Assembly: GCA_958510875.1 (NCBI GenBank)
Contig: OY294068.1
Span: forward strand, 198,796,315-198,860,314
From: Endomychus coccineus
Taxonomy: Eukaryota > Arthropoda > Insecta > Coleoptera > Endomychidae
Direction: 5' to 3'
Length of the DNA: 64,000 nucleotides
Part shown: positions 22,376-36,600 of the stretch, in pieces
How positions within the stretch are numbered: the first letter of the stretch is position 1
Layout of the letters: each line of letters opens with the position of its first letter
Position numbers and translations under genes: made by a program
The notes under the pieces: model-generated
The model's database searches: none
Seen by the model: the letters and a program-made list of their open reading frames with translations, nothing else
Told to the model about the DNA's origin: nothing

Positions 22376-25300
22376 TTGACTGCTCAACTGACTTACTTTA
22401 CTTTACTTTACTTCTTATCCTTTTGTTTCACTTCATTTTCTCAGATTCAATGTGTTCAATTATTCATTATACAGGCTGTTCAGTCGTGGGAGTTTCAGTG
22501 GTGGCTATTTGAATTATTCAAAATCTGCGATTCTCAAGTTTGAACAGCTTTTTAAATTGTACGGTTCAATTCTTCCCAGTAACATACCTCTCGACATAAT
22601 AACTAATTGAAACATGATCCTTGCTTGAATTTTGATTTCATTCCATAGAAAGACATTCAATTCTCTCAATACACAGACCGTTTAATCGCGTTGACTGCTC
22701 AACTGACTTACTTTACTTCTTATCCCTTTGTTTTACTTCATTTTCTCAGATTCAATGTGTTCAATTATTCATTATACAGGCTGTTCAGTCGTGGGAGTTT
22801 CAGTGGTGGCTATTTGAATTATTCAAAATCTGCGATTCCCAAGTTTGAACAGCTTTTCAAATTGTACGGTTCAATTCTTCCCAATGACATACCTCTCGAC
22901 ATAATAACTAATTGAAACATGATCCTTGCTTGAATTTTGATTTCATTCCATAGAAAGACATTCAATTCTCTCAATACACAGACCGTTTAATCGCGTTGAC
23001 TGCTCAACTGACTTACTTCACTTCTTATCCTTTTGTTTTACTTCATTTTCTCAGATTCAATGTGTTCAATTATTCATTATACAGGCTGTTCAGTCGTGGG
23101 AGTTTCAGTGGTGGCTATTTGAATTATTCAAAATCTGCGATTCCCAAGTTTGAACAGCTTTTCAAATTGTACGGTTCAATTCTTCCCAATGACATACCTC
23201 TCGACATAATAACTATTTGAAACATGATCCTTGCTTGAATTTTGATTTCATTCCATAGAAAGACATTCAATTCTCTCAATACACAGACCGTTTAATCGCG
23301 TTGACTGCTCAACTGACTTACTTCACTTCTTATCCTTTTGTTTTACTCCATTTTCTCAGATTCAATGTGTTCAATTATTCATTATACAGGCTGTTCAGTC
23401 GTGGGAGTTTCAGTGGTGGCTATTTGAATTATTCAAAATCTGCGATTCCCAAGTTTGAACAGCTTTTCAAATTGTACGGTTCAATTCTTCCCAATGACAT
23501 ACCTCTCGACATAATAACTATTTGAAACATGATCCTTGCTTGAATTTTGATTTCATTCCATAGAAAGACATTCAATTCTCTCAATACACAGACCGTTTAA
23601 TCGCGTTGACTGCTCAACTGACTTACTTTACTTCTTATCCCTTTGTTTTACTTCATTTTCTCAGATTCAATGTGTTCAATTATTCATTATACAGGCTGTT
23701 CAGTCGTGGGAGTTTCAGTGGTGGCTATTTGAATTATTCAAAATCTGCGATTCCCAAGTTTGAACAGCTTTTCAAATTGTACGGTTCAATTCTTCCCAAT
23801 GACATACCTCTCGACATAATAACTAATTGAAACATGATCCTTGCTTGAATTTTGATTTCATTCCATAGAAAGACATTCAATTCTCTCAATACACAGACCG
23901 TTTAATCGCGTTGACTGCTCAACTGACTTACTTTACTTCTTATCCCTTTGTTTTACTTCATTTTCTCAGATTCAATGTGTTCAATTATTCATTATACAGG
24001 CTGTTCAGTCGTGGGAGTTTCAGTGGTGGCTATTTGAATTATTCAAAATCTGCGATTCCCAAGTTTGAACAGCTTTTCAAATTGTACGGTTCAATTCTTC
24101 CCAATGACATACCTCTCGACATAATAACTATTTGAAACATGATCCTTGCTTGAATTTTGATTTCATTCCATAGAAAGACATTCAATTCTCTCAATACACA
24201 GACCGTTTAATCGCGTTGACTGCTCAACTGACTTACTTTACTTCTTATCCCTTCGTTTTACTTCATTTTCTCAGATTCAATGTGTTCAATTATTCATTAT
24301 ACAGGCTGTTCAGTCGTGGGAGTTTCAGTGGTGGCTATTTGAATTATTCAAAATCTGCGATTCCCAAGTTTGAACAGCTTTTCAAATTGTACGGTTCAAT
24401 TCTTCCCAATGACATACCTCTCGACATAATAACTATTTGAAACATGATCCTTGCTTGAATTTTGATTTCATTCCATAGAAAGACATTCAATTCTCTCAAT
24501 ACACAGACCGTTTAATCGCGTTGACTGCTCAACTGACTTACTTTACTTCTTATCCCTTCGTTTTACTTCATTTTCTCAGATTCAATGTGTTCAATTATTC
24601 ATTATACAGGCTGTTCAGTCGTGGGAGTTTCAGTGGTGGCTATTTGAATTATTCAAAATCTGCGATTCCCAAGTTTGAACAGCTTTTCAAATTGTACGGT
24701 TCAATTCTTCCCAATGACATACCTCTCGACATAATAACTAATTGAAACATGATCCTTGCTTGAATTTTGATTTCATTCCATAGAAAGACATTCAATTCTC
24801 TCAATACACAGACCGTTTAATCGCGTTGACTGCTCAACTGACTTACTTTACTTCTTATCCCTTTGTTTTACTTCATTTTCTCAGATTCAATGTGTTCAAT
24901 TATTCATTATACAGGCTGTTCAGTCGTGGGAGTTTCAGTGGTGGCTATTTGAATTATTCAAAATCTGCGATTCCCAAGTTTGAACAGCTTTTCAAATTGT
25001 ACGGTTCAATTCTTCCCAATGACATACCTCTCGACATAATAACTATTTGAAACATGATCCTTGCTTGAATTTTGATTTCATTCCATAGAAAGACATTCAA
25101 TTCTCTCAATACACAGACCGTTTAATCGCGTTGACTGCTCAACTGACTTACTTTACTTCTTATCCCTTTGTTTTACTTCATTTTCTCAGATTCAATGTGT
25201 TCAATTATTCATTATACAGGCTGTTCAGTCGTGGGAGTTTCAGTGGTGGCTATTTGAATTATTCAAAATCTGCGATTCCCAAGTTTGAACAGCTTTTCAA

Positions 25301-25435
25301 ATTGTACGGTTCAATTCTTCCCAATGACATACCTCTCGACATAATAACTATTTGAAACATGATCCTTGCTTGAATTTTGATTTCATTCCATAGAAAGACA
25401 TTCAATTCTCTCAATACACAGGACTTTTAATCGCG
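22376..25435 (+). repeat. Satellite 2 block 3: ten monomers (3060 bp)
   Basis: A 315-bp leader, then 22691, 22996 (cttcac), 23301 (actccat), 23606, 23911, the cccttcg twins 24216 and 24521, then 24826 and 25131. The twin signature shows that a stretch of block 2 was duplicated with a 3060-bp shift. Confidence 0.85.
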
Positions 25436-28400
25436 TTGACTGCTCAACTGACTTACTTTACTTTACTTTACTTCTTATCCTTTTGTTTCACTTCATTTTC
25501 TCAGATTCAATGTGTTCAATTATTCATTATACAGGCTGTTCAGTCGTGGGAGTTTCAGTGGTGGCTATTTGAATTATTCAAAATCTGCGATTCTCAAGTT
25601 TGAACAGCTTTTTAAATTGTACGGTTCAATTCTTCCCAGTAACATACCTCTCGACATAATAACTAATTGAAACATGATCCTTGCTTGAATTTTGATTTCA
25701 TTCCATAGAAAGACATTCAATTCTCTCAATACACAGACCGTTTAATCGCGTTGACTGCTCAACTGACTTACTTCACTTCTTATCCTTTTGTTTTACTCCA
25801 TTTTCTCAGATTCAATGTGTTCAATTATTCATTATACAGGCTGTTCAGTCGTGGGAGTTTCAGTGGTGGCTATTTGAATTATTCAAAATCTGCGATTCCC
25901 AAGTTTGAACAGCTTTTCAAATTGTACGGTTCAATTCTTCCCAATGACATACCTCTCGACATAATAACTATTTGAAACATGATCCTTGCTTGAATTTTGA
26001 TTTCATTCCATAGAAAGACATTCAATTCTCTCAATACACAGACCGTTTAATCGCGTTGACTGCTCAACTGACTTACTTTACTTCTTATCCCTTTGTTTTA
26101 CTTCATTTTCTCAGATTCAATGTGTTCAATTATTCATTATACAGGCTGTTCAGTCGTGGGAGTTTCAGTGGTGGCTATTTGAATTATTCAAAATCTGCGA
26201 TTCTCAAGTTTGAACAGCTTTTTAAATTGTACGGTTCAATTCTTCCCAGTAACATACCTCTCGACATAATTACTAATCGAAACATGATCTTTGCTTGAAT
26301 TTTGATTTCATTCCATAGAAAGACATTCAATTCTCTCAATACACAGACCGTTTAATCGCGTTGACTGCTCAACTGACTTACTTTACTACTTATCCCTTTG
26401 TTTTACTTCATTTTCTCAGATTCAATGTGTTCAATTATTCATTATACAGGCTGTTCAGTCGTGGGAGTTTCAGTGGTGGCTATTTGAATTATTCAAAATC
26501 TGCGATTCTCAAGTTTGAACAGCTTTTCAAATTGTACGGTTCAATTCTTCCCAATGACATACCTCTCGACATAATAACTATTTGAAACATGATCCTTGCT
26601 TGAATTTTGATTTCATTCCATAGAAAGACATTCAATTCTCTCAATACACAGACCGTTTAATCGCGTTGACTGCTCAACTGACTTACTTCACTTCTTATCC
26701 TTTTGTTTTACTCCATTTTCTCAGATTCAATGTGTTCAATTATTCATTATACAGGCTGTTCAGTCGTGGGAGTTTCAGTGGTGGCTATTTGAATTATTCA
26801 AAATCTGCGATTCCCAAGTTTGAACAGCTTTTCAAATTGTACGGTTCAATTCTTCCCAATGACATACCTCTCGACATAATAACTATTTGAAACATGATCC
26901 TTGCTTGAATTTTGATTTCATTCCATAGAAAGACATTCAATTCTCTCAATACACAGACCGTTTAATCGCGTTGACTGCTCAACTGACTTACTTTACTTCT
27001 TATCCCTTTGTTTTACTTCATTTTCTCAGATTCAATGTGTTCAATTATTCATTATACAGGCTGTTCAGTCGTGGGAGTTTCAGTGGTGGCTATTTGAATT
27101 ATTCAAAATCTGCGATTCTCAAGTTTGAACAGCTTTTTAAATTGTACGGTTCAATTCTTCCCAGTAACATACCTCTCGACATAATTACTAATTGAAACAT
27201 GATCTTTGCTTGAATTTTGATTTCATTCCATAGAAAGACATTCAATTCTCTCAATACACAGACCGTTTAATCGCGTTGACTGCTCAACTGACTTACTTTA
27301 CTACTTATCCCTTTGTTTTACTTCATTTTCTCAGATTCAATGTGTTCAATTATTCATTATACAGGCTGTTCAGTCGTGGGAGTTTCAGTGGTGGCTATTT
27401 GAATTATTCAAAATCTGCGATTCTCAAGTTTGAACAGCTTTTTAAATTGTACGGTTCAATTCTTCCCAGTAACATACCTCTCGACATAATAACTAATTGA
27501 AACATGATCCTTGCTTGAATTTTGATTTCATTCCATAGAAAGACATTCAATTCTCTCAATACACAGACCGTTTAATCGCGTTGACTGCTCAACTGACTTA
27601 CTTTACTTCTTATCCCTTTGTTTTACTTCATTTTCTCAGATTCAATGTGTTCAATTATTCATTATACAGGCTGTTCAGTCGTGGGAGTTTCAGTGGTGGC
27701 TATTTGAATTATTCAAAATCTGCGATTCCCAAGTTTGAACAGCTTTTCAAATTGTACGGTTCAATTCTTCCCAATGACATACCTCTCGACATAATAACTA
27801 TTTGAAACATGATCCTTGCTTGAATTTTGATTTCATTCCATAGAAAGACATTCAATTCTCTCAATACACAGACCGTTTAATCGCGTTGACTGCTCAACTG
27901 ACTTACTTTACTTCTTATCCCTTTGTTTTACTTCATTTTCTCAGATTCAATGTGTTCAATTATTCATTATACAGGCTGTTCAGTCGTGGGAGTTTCAGTG
28001 GTGGCTATTTGAATTATTCAAAATCTGCGATTCCCAAGTTTGAACAGCTTTTCAAATTGTACGGTTCAATTCTTCCCAATGACATACCTCTCGACATAAT
28101 AACTATTTGAAACATGATCCTTGCTTGAATTTTGATTTCATTCCATAGAAAGACATTCAATTCTCTCAATACACAGACCGTTTAATCGCGTTGACTGCTC
28201 AACTGACTTACTTCACTTCTTATCCTTTTGTTTTACTTCATTTTCTCAGATTCAATGTGTTCAATTATTCATTATACAGGCTGTTCAGTCGTGGGAGTTT
28301 CAGTGGTGGCTATTTGAATTATTCAAAATCTGCGATTCCCAAGTTTGAACAGCTTTTCAAATTGTACGGTTCAATTCTTCCCAATGACATACCTCTCGAC

Positions 28401-28800
28401 ATAATAACTATTTGAAACATGATCCTTGCTTGAATTTTGATTTCATTCCATAGAAAGACATTCAATTCTCTCAATACACAGACCGTTTAATCGCGTTGAC
28501 TGCTCAACTGACTTACTTTACTTCTTATCCCTTTGTTTTACTTCATTTTCTCAGATTCAATGTGTTCAATTATTCATTATACAGGCTGTTCAGTCGTGGG
28601 AGTTTCAGTGGTGGCTATTTGAATTATTCAAAATCTGCGATTCCCAAGTTTGAACAGCTTTTCAAATTGTACGGTTCAATTCTTCCCAATGACATACCTC
28701 TCGACATAATAACTATTTGAAACATGATCCTTGCTTGAATTTTGATTTCATTCCATAGAAAGACATTCAATTCTCTCAATACACAGGACTTTTAATCGCG
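25436..28800 (+). repeat. Satellite 2 block 4: 11 monomers
   Basis: A 315-bp leader is followed by two trimers, then four subfamily-1 monomers from 27581. The monomer at 26056 has actaatcga in place of actaattga, which removes the usual stop and lengthens its chance frame to 80 codons. Confidence 0.85.
25751..27580 (+). repeat. Second trimeric (915-bp) repeat, two copies
   Basis: Copies 25751-26665 and 26666-27580 each contain an actccat monomer, a cagtaacat monomer followed by gatcttt, and a ctttactact monomer. The third monomers differ: 26361 has ttttcaaatt and caatgacat, while 27276 has tttttaaatt and cagtaacat, a sign of conversion after duplication. Confidence 0.82.
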
Positions 28801-31800
28801 TTGACTGCTCAACTGACTTACTTTACTTTACTTTACTTCTTATCCTTTTGTTTCACTTCATTTTCTCAGATTCAATGTGTTCAATTATTCATTATACAGG
28901 CTGTTCAGTCGTGGGAGTTTCAGTGGTGGCTATTTGAATTATTCAAAATCTGCGATTCTCAAGTTTGAACAGCTTTTTAAATTGTACGGTTCAATTCTTC
29001 CCAGTAACATACCTCTCGACATAATAACTAATTGAAACATGATCCTTGCTTGAATTTTGATTTCATTCCATAGAAAGACATTCAATTCTCTCAATACACA
29101 GACCGTTTAATCGCGTTGACTGCTCAACTGACTTACTTTACTTCTTATCCCTTTGTTTTACTTCATTTTCTCAGATTCAATGTGTTCAATTATTCATTAT
29201 ACAGGCTGTTCAGTCGTGGGAGTTTCAGTGGTGGCTATTTGAATTATTCAAAATCTGCGATTCTCAAGTTTGAACAGCTTTTTAAATTGTACGGTTCAAT
29301 TCTTCCCAGTAACATACCTCTCTACATAATTACTAATTGAAACATGATCTTTGCTTGAATTTTGATTTCATTCCATAGAAAGACATTCAATTCTCTCAAT
29401 ACACAGACCGTTTAATCGCGTTGACTGCTCAACTGACTTACTTTACTACTTATCCCTTTGTTTTACTTCATTTTCTCAGATTCAATGTGTTCAATTATTC
29501 ATTATACAGGCTGTTCAGTCGTGGGAGTTTCAGTGGTGGCTATTTGAATTATTCAAAATCTGCGATTCTCAAGTTTGAACAGCTTTTTAAATTGTACGGT
29601 TCAATTCTTCCCAGTAACATACCTCTCGACATAATAACTAATTGAAACATGATCCTTGCTTGAATTTTGATTTCATTCCATAGAAAGACATTCAATTCTC
29701 TCAATACACAGACCGTTTAATCGCGTTGACTGCTCAACTGACTTACTTTACTTCTTATCCCTTTGTTTTACTTCATTTTCTCAGATTCAATGTGTTCAAT
29801 TATCCATTATACAGGCTGTTCAGTCGTGGGAGTTTCAGTGGTGGCTATTTGAATTATTCAAAATCTGCGATTCCCAAGTTTGAACAGCTTTTCAAATTGT
29901 ACGGTTCAATTCTTCCCAATGACATACCTCTCGACATAATAACTATTTGAAACATGATCCTTGCTTGAATTTTGATTTCATTCCATAGAAAGACATTCAA
30001 TTCTCTCAATACACAGACCGTTTAATCGCGTTGACTGCTCAACTGACTTACTTTACTTCTTATCCCTTTGTTTTACTTCATTTTCTCAGATTCAATGTGT
30101 TCAATTATTCATTATACAGGCTGTTCAGTCGTGGGAGTTTCAGTGGTGGCTATTTGAATTATTCAAAATCTGCGATTCCCAAGTTTGAACAGCTTTTCAA
30201 ATTGTACGGTTCAATTCTTCCCAATGACATACCTCTCGACATAATAACTATTTGAAACATGATCCTTGCTTGAATTTTGATTTCATTCCATAGAAAGACA
30301 TTCAATTCTCTCAATACACAGACCGTTTAATCGCGTTGACTGCTCAACTGACTTACTTCACTTCTTATCCTTTTGTTTTACTTCATTTTCTCAGATTCAA
30401 TGTGTTCAATTATTCATTATACAGGCTGTTCAGTCGTGGGAGTTTCAGTGGTGGCTATTTGAATTATTCAAAATCTGCGATTCCCAAGTTTGAACAGCTT
30501 TTCAAATTGTACGGTTCAATTCTTCCCAATGACATACCTCTCGACATAATAACTATTTGAAACATGATCCTTGCTTGAATTTTGATTTCATTCCATAGAA
30601 AGACATTCAATTCTCTCAATACACAGACCGTTTAATCGCGTTGACTGCTCAACTGACTTACTTCACTTCTTATCCTTTTGTTTTACTCCATTTTCTCAGA
30701 TTCAATGTGTTCAATTATTCATTATACAGGCTGTTCAGTCGTGGGAGTTTCAGTGGTGGCTATTTGAATTATTCAAAATCTGCGATTCCCAAGTTTGAAC
30801 AGCTTTTCAAATTGTACGGTTCAATTCTTCCCAATGACATACCTCTCGACATAATAACTATTTGAAACATGATCCTTGCTTGAATTTTGATTTCATTCCA
30901 TAGAAAGACATTCAATTCTCTCAATACACAGACCGTTTAATCGCGTTGACTGCTCAACTGACTTACTTCACTTCTTATCCTTTTGTTTTACTTCATTTTC
31001 TCAGATTCAATGTGTTCAATTATTCATTATACAGGCTGTTCAGTCGTGGGAGTTTCAGTGGTGGCTATTTGAATTATTCAAAATCTGCGATTCCCAAGTT
31101 TGAACAGCTTTTCAAATTGTACGGTTCAATTCTTCCCAATGACATACCTCTCGACATAATAACTAATTGAAACATGATCCTTGCTTGAACTTTGATTTCA
31201 TTCCATAGAAAGACATTCAATTCTCTCAATACACAGGACTTTTAATCGCGTTGACTGCTCAACTGACTTACTTTACTTCTTATCCTTTTGTTTTACTTCA
31301 TTTTCTCAGATTCAATGTGTTCAATTATTCATTATACAGGCTGTTCAGTCGTGGGAGTTTCAGTGGTGGCTATTTGAATTATTCAAAATCTGCGATTCTC
31401 AAGTTTGAACAGCTTTTTAAATTGTACGGTTCAATTCTTCCCAGTAACATACCTCTCGACATAATTACTAATTGAAACATGATCTTTGCTTGAATTTTGA
31501 TTTCATTCCATAGAAAGACATTCAATTCTCTCAATACACAGACCGTTTAATCGCGTTGACTGCTCAACTGACTTACTTTACTTCTTATCCCTTTGTTTTA
31601 CTTCATTTTCTCAGATTCAATGTGTTCAATTATTCATTATACAGGCTGTTCAGTCGTGGGAGTTTCAGTGGTGGCTATTTGAATTATTCAAAATCTGCGA
31701 TTCTCAAGTTTGAACAGCTTTTTGAATTGTACGGTTCAATTCTTCCCAGTAACATACCTCTCGACATAATAACTAATTGAAACATGATCCTTGCTTGAAT

Positions 31801-33690
31801 TTTGATTTCATTCCATAGAAAGACATTCAATTCTCTCAATACACAGACCGTTTAATCGCGTTGACTGCTCAACTGACTTACTTTACTTCTTATCCCTTTG
31901 TTTTACTTCATTTTCTCAGATTCAATGTGTTCAATTATTCATTATACAGGCTGTTCAGTCGTGGGAGTTTCAGTGGTGGCTATTTGAATTATTCAAAATC
32001 TGCGATTCCCAAGTTTGAACAGCTTTTCAAATTGTACGGTTCAATTCTTCCCAATGACATACCTCTCGACATAATAACTATTTGAAACATGATCCTTGCT
32101 TGAATTTTGATTTCATTCCATAGAAAGACATTCAATTCTCTCAATACACAGACCGTTTAATCGCGTTGACTGCTCAACTGACTTACTTTACTTCTTATCC
32201 CTTTGTTTTACTTCATTTTCTCAGATTCAATGTGTTCAATTATTCATTATACAGGCTGTTCAGTCGTGGGAGTTTCAGTGGTGGCTATTTGAATTATTCA
32301 AAATCTGCGATTCCCAAGTTTGAACAGCTTTTCAAATTGTACGGTTCAATTCTTCCCAATGACATACCTCTCGACATAATAACTATTTGAAACATGATCC
32401 TTGCTTGAATTTTGATTTCATTCCATAGAAAGACATTCAATTCTCTCAATACACAGACCGTTTAATCGCGTTGACTGCTCAACTGACTTACTTCACTTCT
32501 TATCCTTTTGTTTTACTTCATTTTCTCAGATTCAATGTGTTCAATTATTCATTATACAGGCTGTTCAGTCGTGGGAGTTTCAGTGGTGGCTATTTGAATT
32601 ATTCAAAATCTGCGATTCCCAAGTTTGAACAGCTTTTCAAATTGTACGGTTCAATTCTTCCCAATGACATACCTCTCGACATAATAACTATTTGAAACAT
32701 GATCCTTGCTTGAATTTTGATTTCATTCCATAGAAAGACATTCAATTCTCTCAATACACAGACCGTTTAATCGCGTTGACTGCTCAACTGACTTACTTTA
32801 CTTCTTATCCCTTTGTTTTACTTCATTTTCTCAGATTCAATGTGTTCAATTATTCATTATACAGGCTGTTCAGTCGTGGGAGTTTCAGTGGTGGCTATTT
32901 GAATTATTCAAAATCTGCGATTCCCAAGTTTGAACAGCTTTTCAAATTGTACGGTTCAATTCTTCCCAATGACATACCTCTCGACATAATAACTATTTGA
33001 AACATGATCCTTGCTTGAATTTTGATTTCATTCCATAGAAAGACATTCAATTCTCTCAATACACAGACCGTTTAATCGCGTTGACTGCTCAACTGACTTA
33101 CTTCACTTCTTATCCTTTTGTTTTACTTCATTTTCTCAGATTCAATGTGTTCAATTATTCATTATACAGGCTGTTCAGTCGTGGGAGTTTCAGTGGTGGC
33201 TATTTGAATTATTCAAAATCTGCGATTCCCAAGTTTGAACAGCTTTTCAAATTGTACGGTTCAATTCTTCCCAATGACATACCTCTCGACATAATAACTA
33301 TTTGAAACATGATCCTTGCTTGAATTTTGATTTCATTCCATAGAAAGACATTCAATTCTCTCAATACACAGACCGTTTAATCGCGTTGACTGCTCAACTG
33401 ACTTACTTTACTTCTTATCCCTTTGTTTTACTTCATTTTCTCAGATTCAATGTGTTCAATTATTCATTATACAGGCTGTTCAGTCGTGGGAGTTTCAGTG
33501 GTGGCTATTTGAATTATTCAAAATCTGCGATTCCCAAGTTTGAACAGCTTTTCAAATTGTACGGTTCAATTCTTCCCAATGACATACCTCTCGACATAAT
33601 AACTATTTGAAACATGATCCTTGCTTGAATTTTGATTTCATTCCATAGAAAGACATTCAATTCTCTCAATACACAGGACTTTTAATCGCG
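28801..33690 (+). repeat. Satellite 2 block 5: 16 monomers
   Basis: After the 315-bp leader come signature monomers at 29116 (ctctacat), 29421 (ctttactact), 29726 (ttatccatta), 30641 (actccat), 30946 (ending cttgaactttg), 31251 and 31556 (tttttgaatt). The same ordered signatures recur in block 6. Confidence 0.88.
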
Positions 33691-36600
33691 TTGACTGCTC
33701 AACTGACTTACTTTACTTTACTTTACTTCTTATCCTTTTGTTTCACTTCATTTTCTCAGATTCAATGTGTTCAATTATTCATTATACAGGCTGTTCAGTC
33801 GTGGGAGTTTCAGTGGTGGCTATTTGAATTATTCAAAATCTGCGATTCTCAAGTTTGAACAGCTTTTTAAATTGTACGGTTCAATTCTTCCCAGTAACAT
33901 ACCTCTCGACATAATAACTAATTGAAACATGATCCTTGCTTGAATTTTGATTTCATTCCATAGAAAGACATTCAATTCTCTCAATACACAGACCGTTTAA
34001 TCGCGTTGACTGCTCAACTGACTTACTTTACTTCTTATCCCTTTGTTTTACTTCATTTTCTCAGATTCAATGTGTTCAATTATTCATTATACAGGCTGTT
34101 CAGTCGTGGGAGTTTCAGTGGTGGCTATTTGAATTATTCAAAATCTGCGATTCTCAAGTTTGAACAGCTTTTTAAATTGTACGGTTCAATTCTTCCCAGT
34201 AACATACCTCTCTACATAATTACTAATTGAAACATGATCTTTGCTTGAATTTTGATTTCATTCCATAGAAAGACATTCAATTCTCTCAATACACAGACCG
34301 TTTAATCGCGTTGACTGCTCAACTGACTTACTTTACTACTTATCCCTTTGTTTTACTTCATTTTCTCAGATTCAATGTGTTCAATTATTCATTATACAGG
34401 CTGTTCAGTCGTGGGAGTTTCAGTGGTGGCTATTTGAATTATTCAAAATCTGCGATTCTCAAGTTTGAACAGCTTTTTAAATTGTACGGTTCAATTCTTC
34501 CCAGTAACATACCTCTCGACATAATAACTAATTGAAACATGATCCTTGCTTGAATTTTGATTTCATTCCATAGAAAGACATTCAATTCTCTCAATACACA
34601 GACCGTTTAATCGCGTTGACTGCTCAACTGACTTACTTTACTTCTTATCCCTTTGTTTTACTTCATTTTCTCAGATTCAATGTGTTCAATTATCCATTAT
34701 ACAGGCTGTTCAGTCGTGGGAGTTTCAGTGGTGGCTATTTGAATTATTCAAAATCTGCGATTCCCAAGTTTGAACAGCTTTTCAAATTGTACGGTTCAAT
34801 TCTTCCCAATGACATACCTCTCGACATAATAACTATTTGAAACATGATCCTTGCTTGAATTTTGATTTCATTCCATAGAAAGACATTCAATTCTCTCAAT
34901 ACACAGACCGTTTAATCGCGTTGACTGCTCAACTGACTTACTTTACTTCTTATCCCTTTGTTTTACTTCATTTTCTCAGATTCAATGTGTTCAATTATTC
35001 ATTATACAGGCTGTTCAGTCGTGGGAGTTTCAGTGGTGGCTATTTGAATTATTCAAAATCTGCGATTCCCAAGTTTGAACAGCTTTTCAAATTGTACGGT
35101 TCAATTCTTCCCAATGACATACCTCTCGACATAATAACTATTTGAAACATGATCCTTGCTTGAATTTTGATTTCATTCCATAGAAAGACATTCAATTCTC
35201 TCAATACACAGACCGTTTAATCGCGTTGACTGCTCAACTGACTTACTTCACTTCTTATCCTTTTGTTTTACTCCATTTTCTCAGATTCAATGTGTTCAAT
35301 TATTCATTATACAGGCTGTTCAGTCGTGGGAGTTTCAGTGGTGGCTATTTGAATTATTCAAAATCTGCGATTCCCAAGTTTGAACAGCTTTTCAAATTGT
35401 ACGGTTCAATTCTTCCCAATGACATACCTCTCGACATAATAACTATTTGAAACATGATCCTTGCTTGAATTTTGATTTCATTCCATAGAAAGACATTCAA
35501 TTCTCTCAATACACAGACCGTTTAATCGCGTTGACTGCTCAACTGACTTACTTCACTTCTTATCCTTTTGTTTTACTTCATTTTCTCAGATTCAATGTGT
35601 TCAATTATTCATTATACAGGCTGTTCAGTCGTGGGAGTTTCAGTGGTGGCTATTTGAATTATTCAAAATCTGCGATTCCCAAGTTTGAACAGCTTTTCAA
35701 ATTGTACGGTTCAATTCTTCCCAATGACATACCTCTCGACATAATAACTAATTGAAACATGATCCTTGCTTGAACTTTGATTTCATTCCATAGAAAGACA
35801 TTCAATTCTCTCAATACACAGGACTTTTAATCGCGTTGACTGCTCAACTGACTTACTTTACTTCTTATCCTTTTGTTTTACTTCATTTTCTCAGATTCAA
35901 TGTGTTCAATTATTCATTATACAGGCTGTTCAGTCGTGGGAGTTTCAGTGGTGGCTATTTGAATTATTCAAAATCTGCGATTCTCAAGTTTGAACAGCTT
36001 TTTAAATTGTACGGTTCAATTCTTCCCAGTAACATACCTCTCGACATAATTACTAATTGAAACATGATCTTTGCTTGAATTTTGATTTCATTCCATAGAA
36101 AGACATTCAATTCTCTCAATACACAGACCGTTTAATCGCGTTGACTGCTCAACTGACTTACTTTACTTCTTATCCCTTTGTTTTACTTCATTTTCTCAGA
36201 TTCAATGTGTTCAATTATTCATTATACAGGCTGTTCAGTCGTGGGAGTTTCAGTGGTGGCTATTTGAATTATTCAAAATCTGCGATTCTCAAGTTTGAAC
36301 AGCTTTTTGAATTGTACGGTTCAATTCTTCCCAGTAACATACCTCTCGACATAATAACTAATTGAAACATGATCCTTGCTTGAATTTTGATTTCATTCCA
36401 TAGAAAGACATTCAATTCTCTCAATACACAGACCGTTTAATCGCGTTGACTGCTCAACTGACTTACTTTACTTCTTATCCCTTTGTTTTACTTCATTTTC
36501 TCAGATTCAATGTGTTCAATTATTCATTATACAGGCTGTTCAGTCGTGGGAGTTTCAGTGGTGGCTATTTGAATTATTCAAAATCTGCGATTCCCAAGTT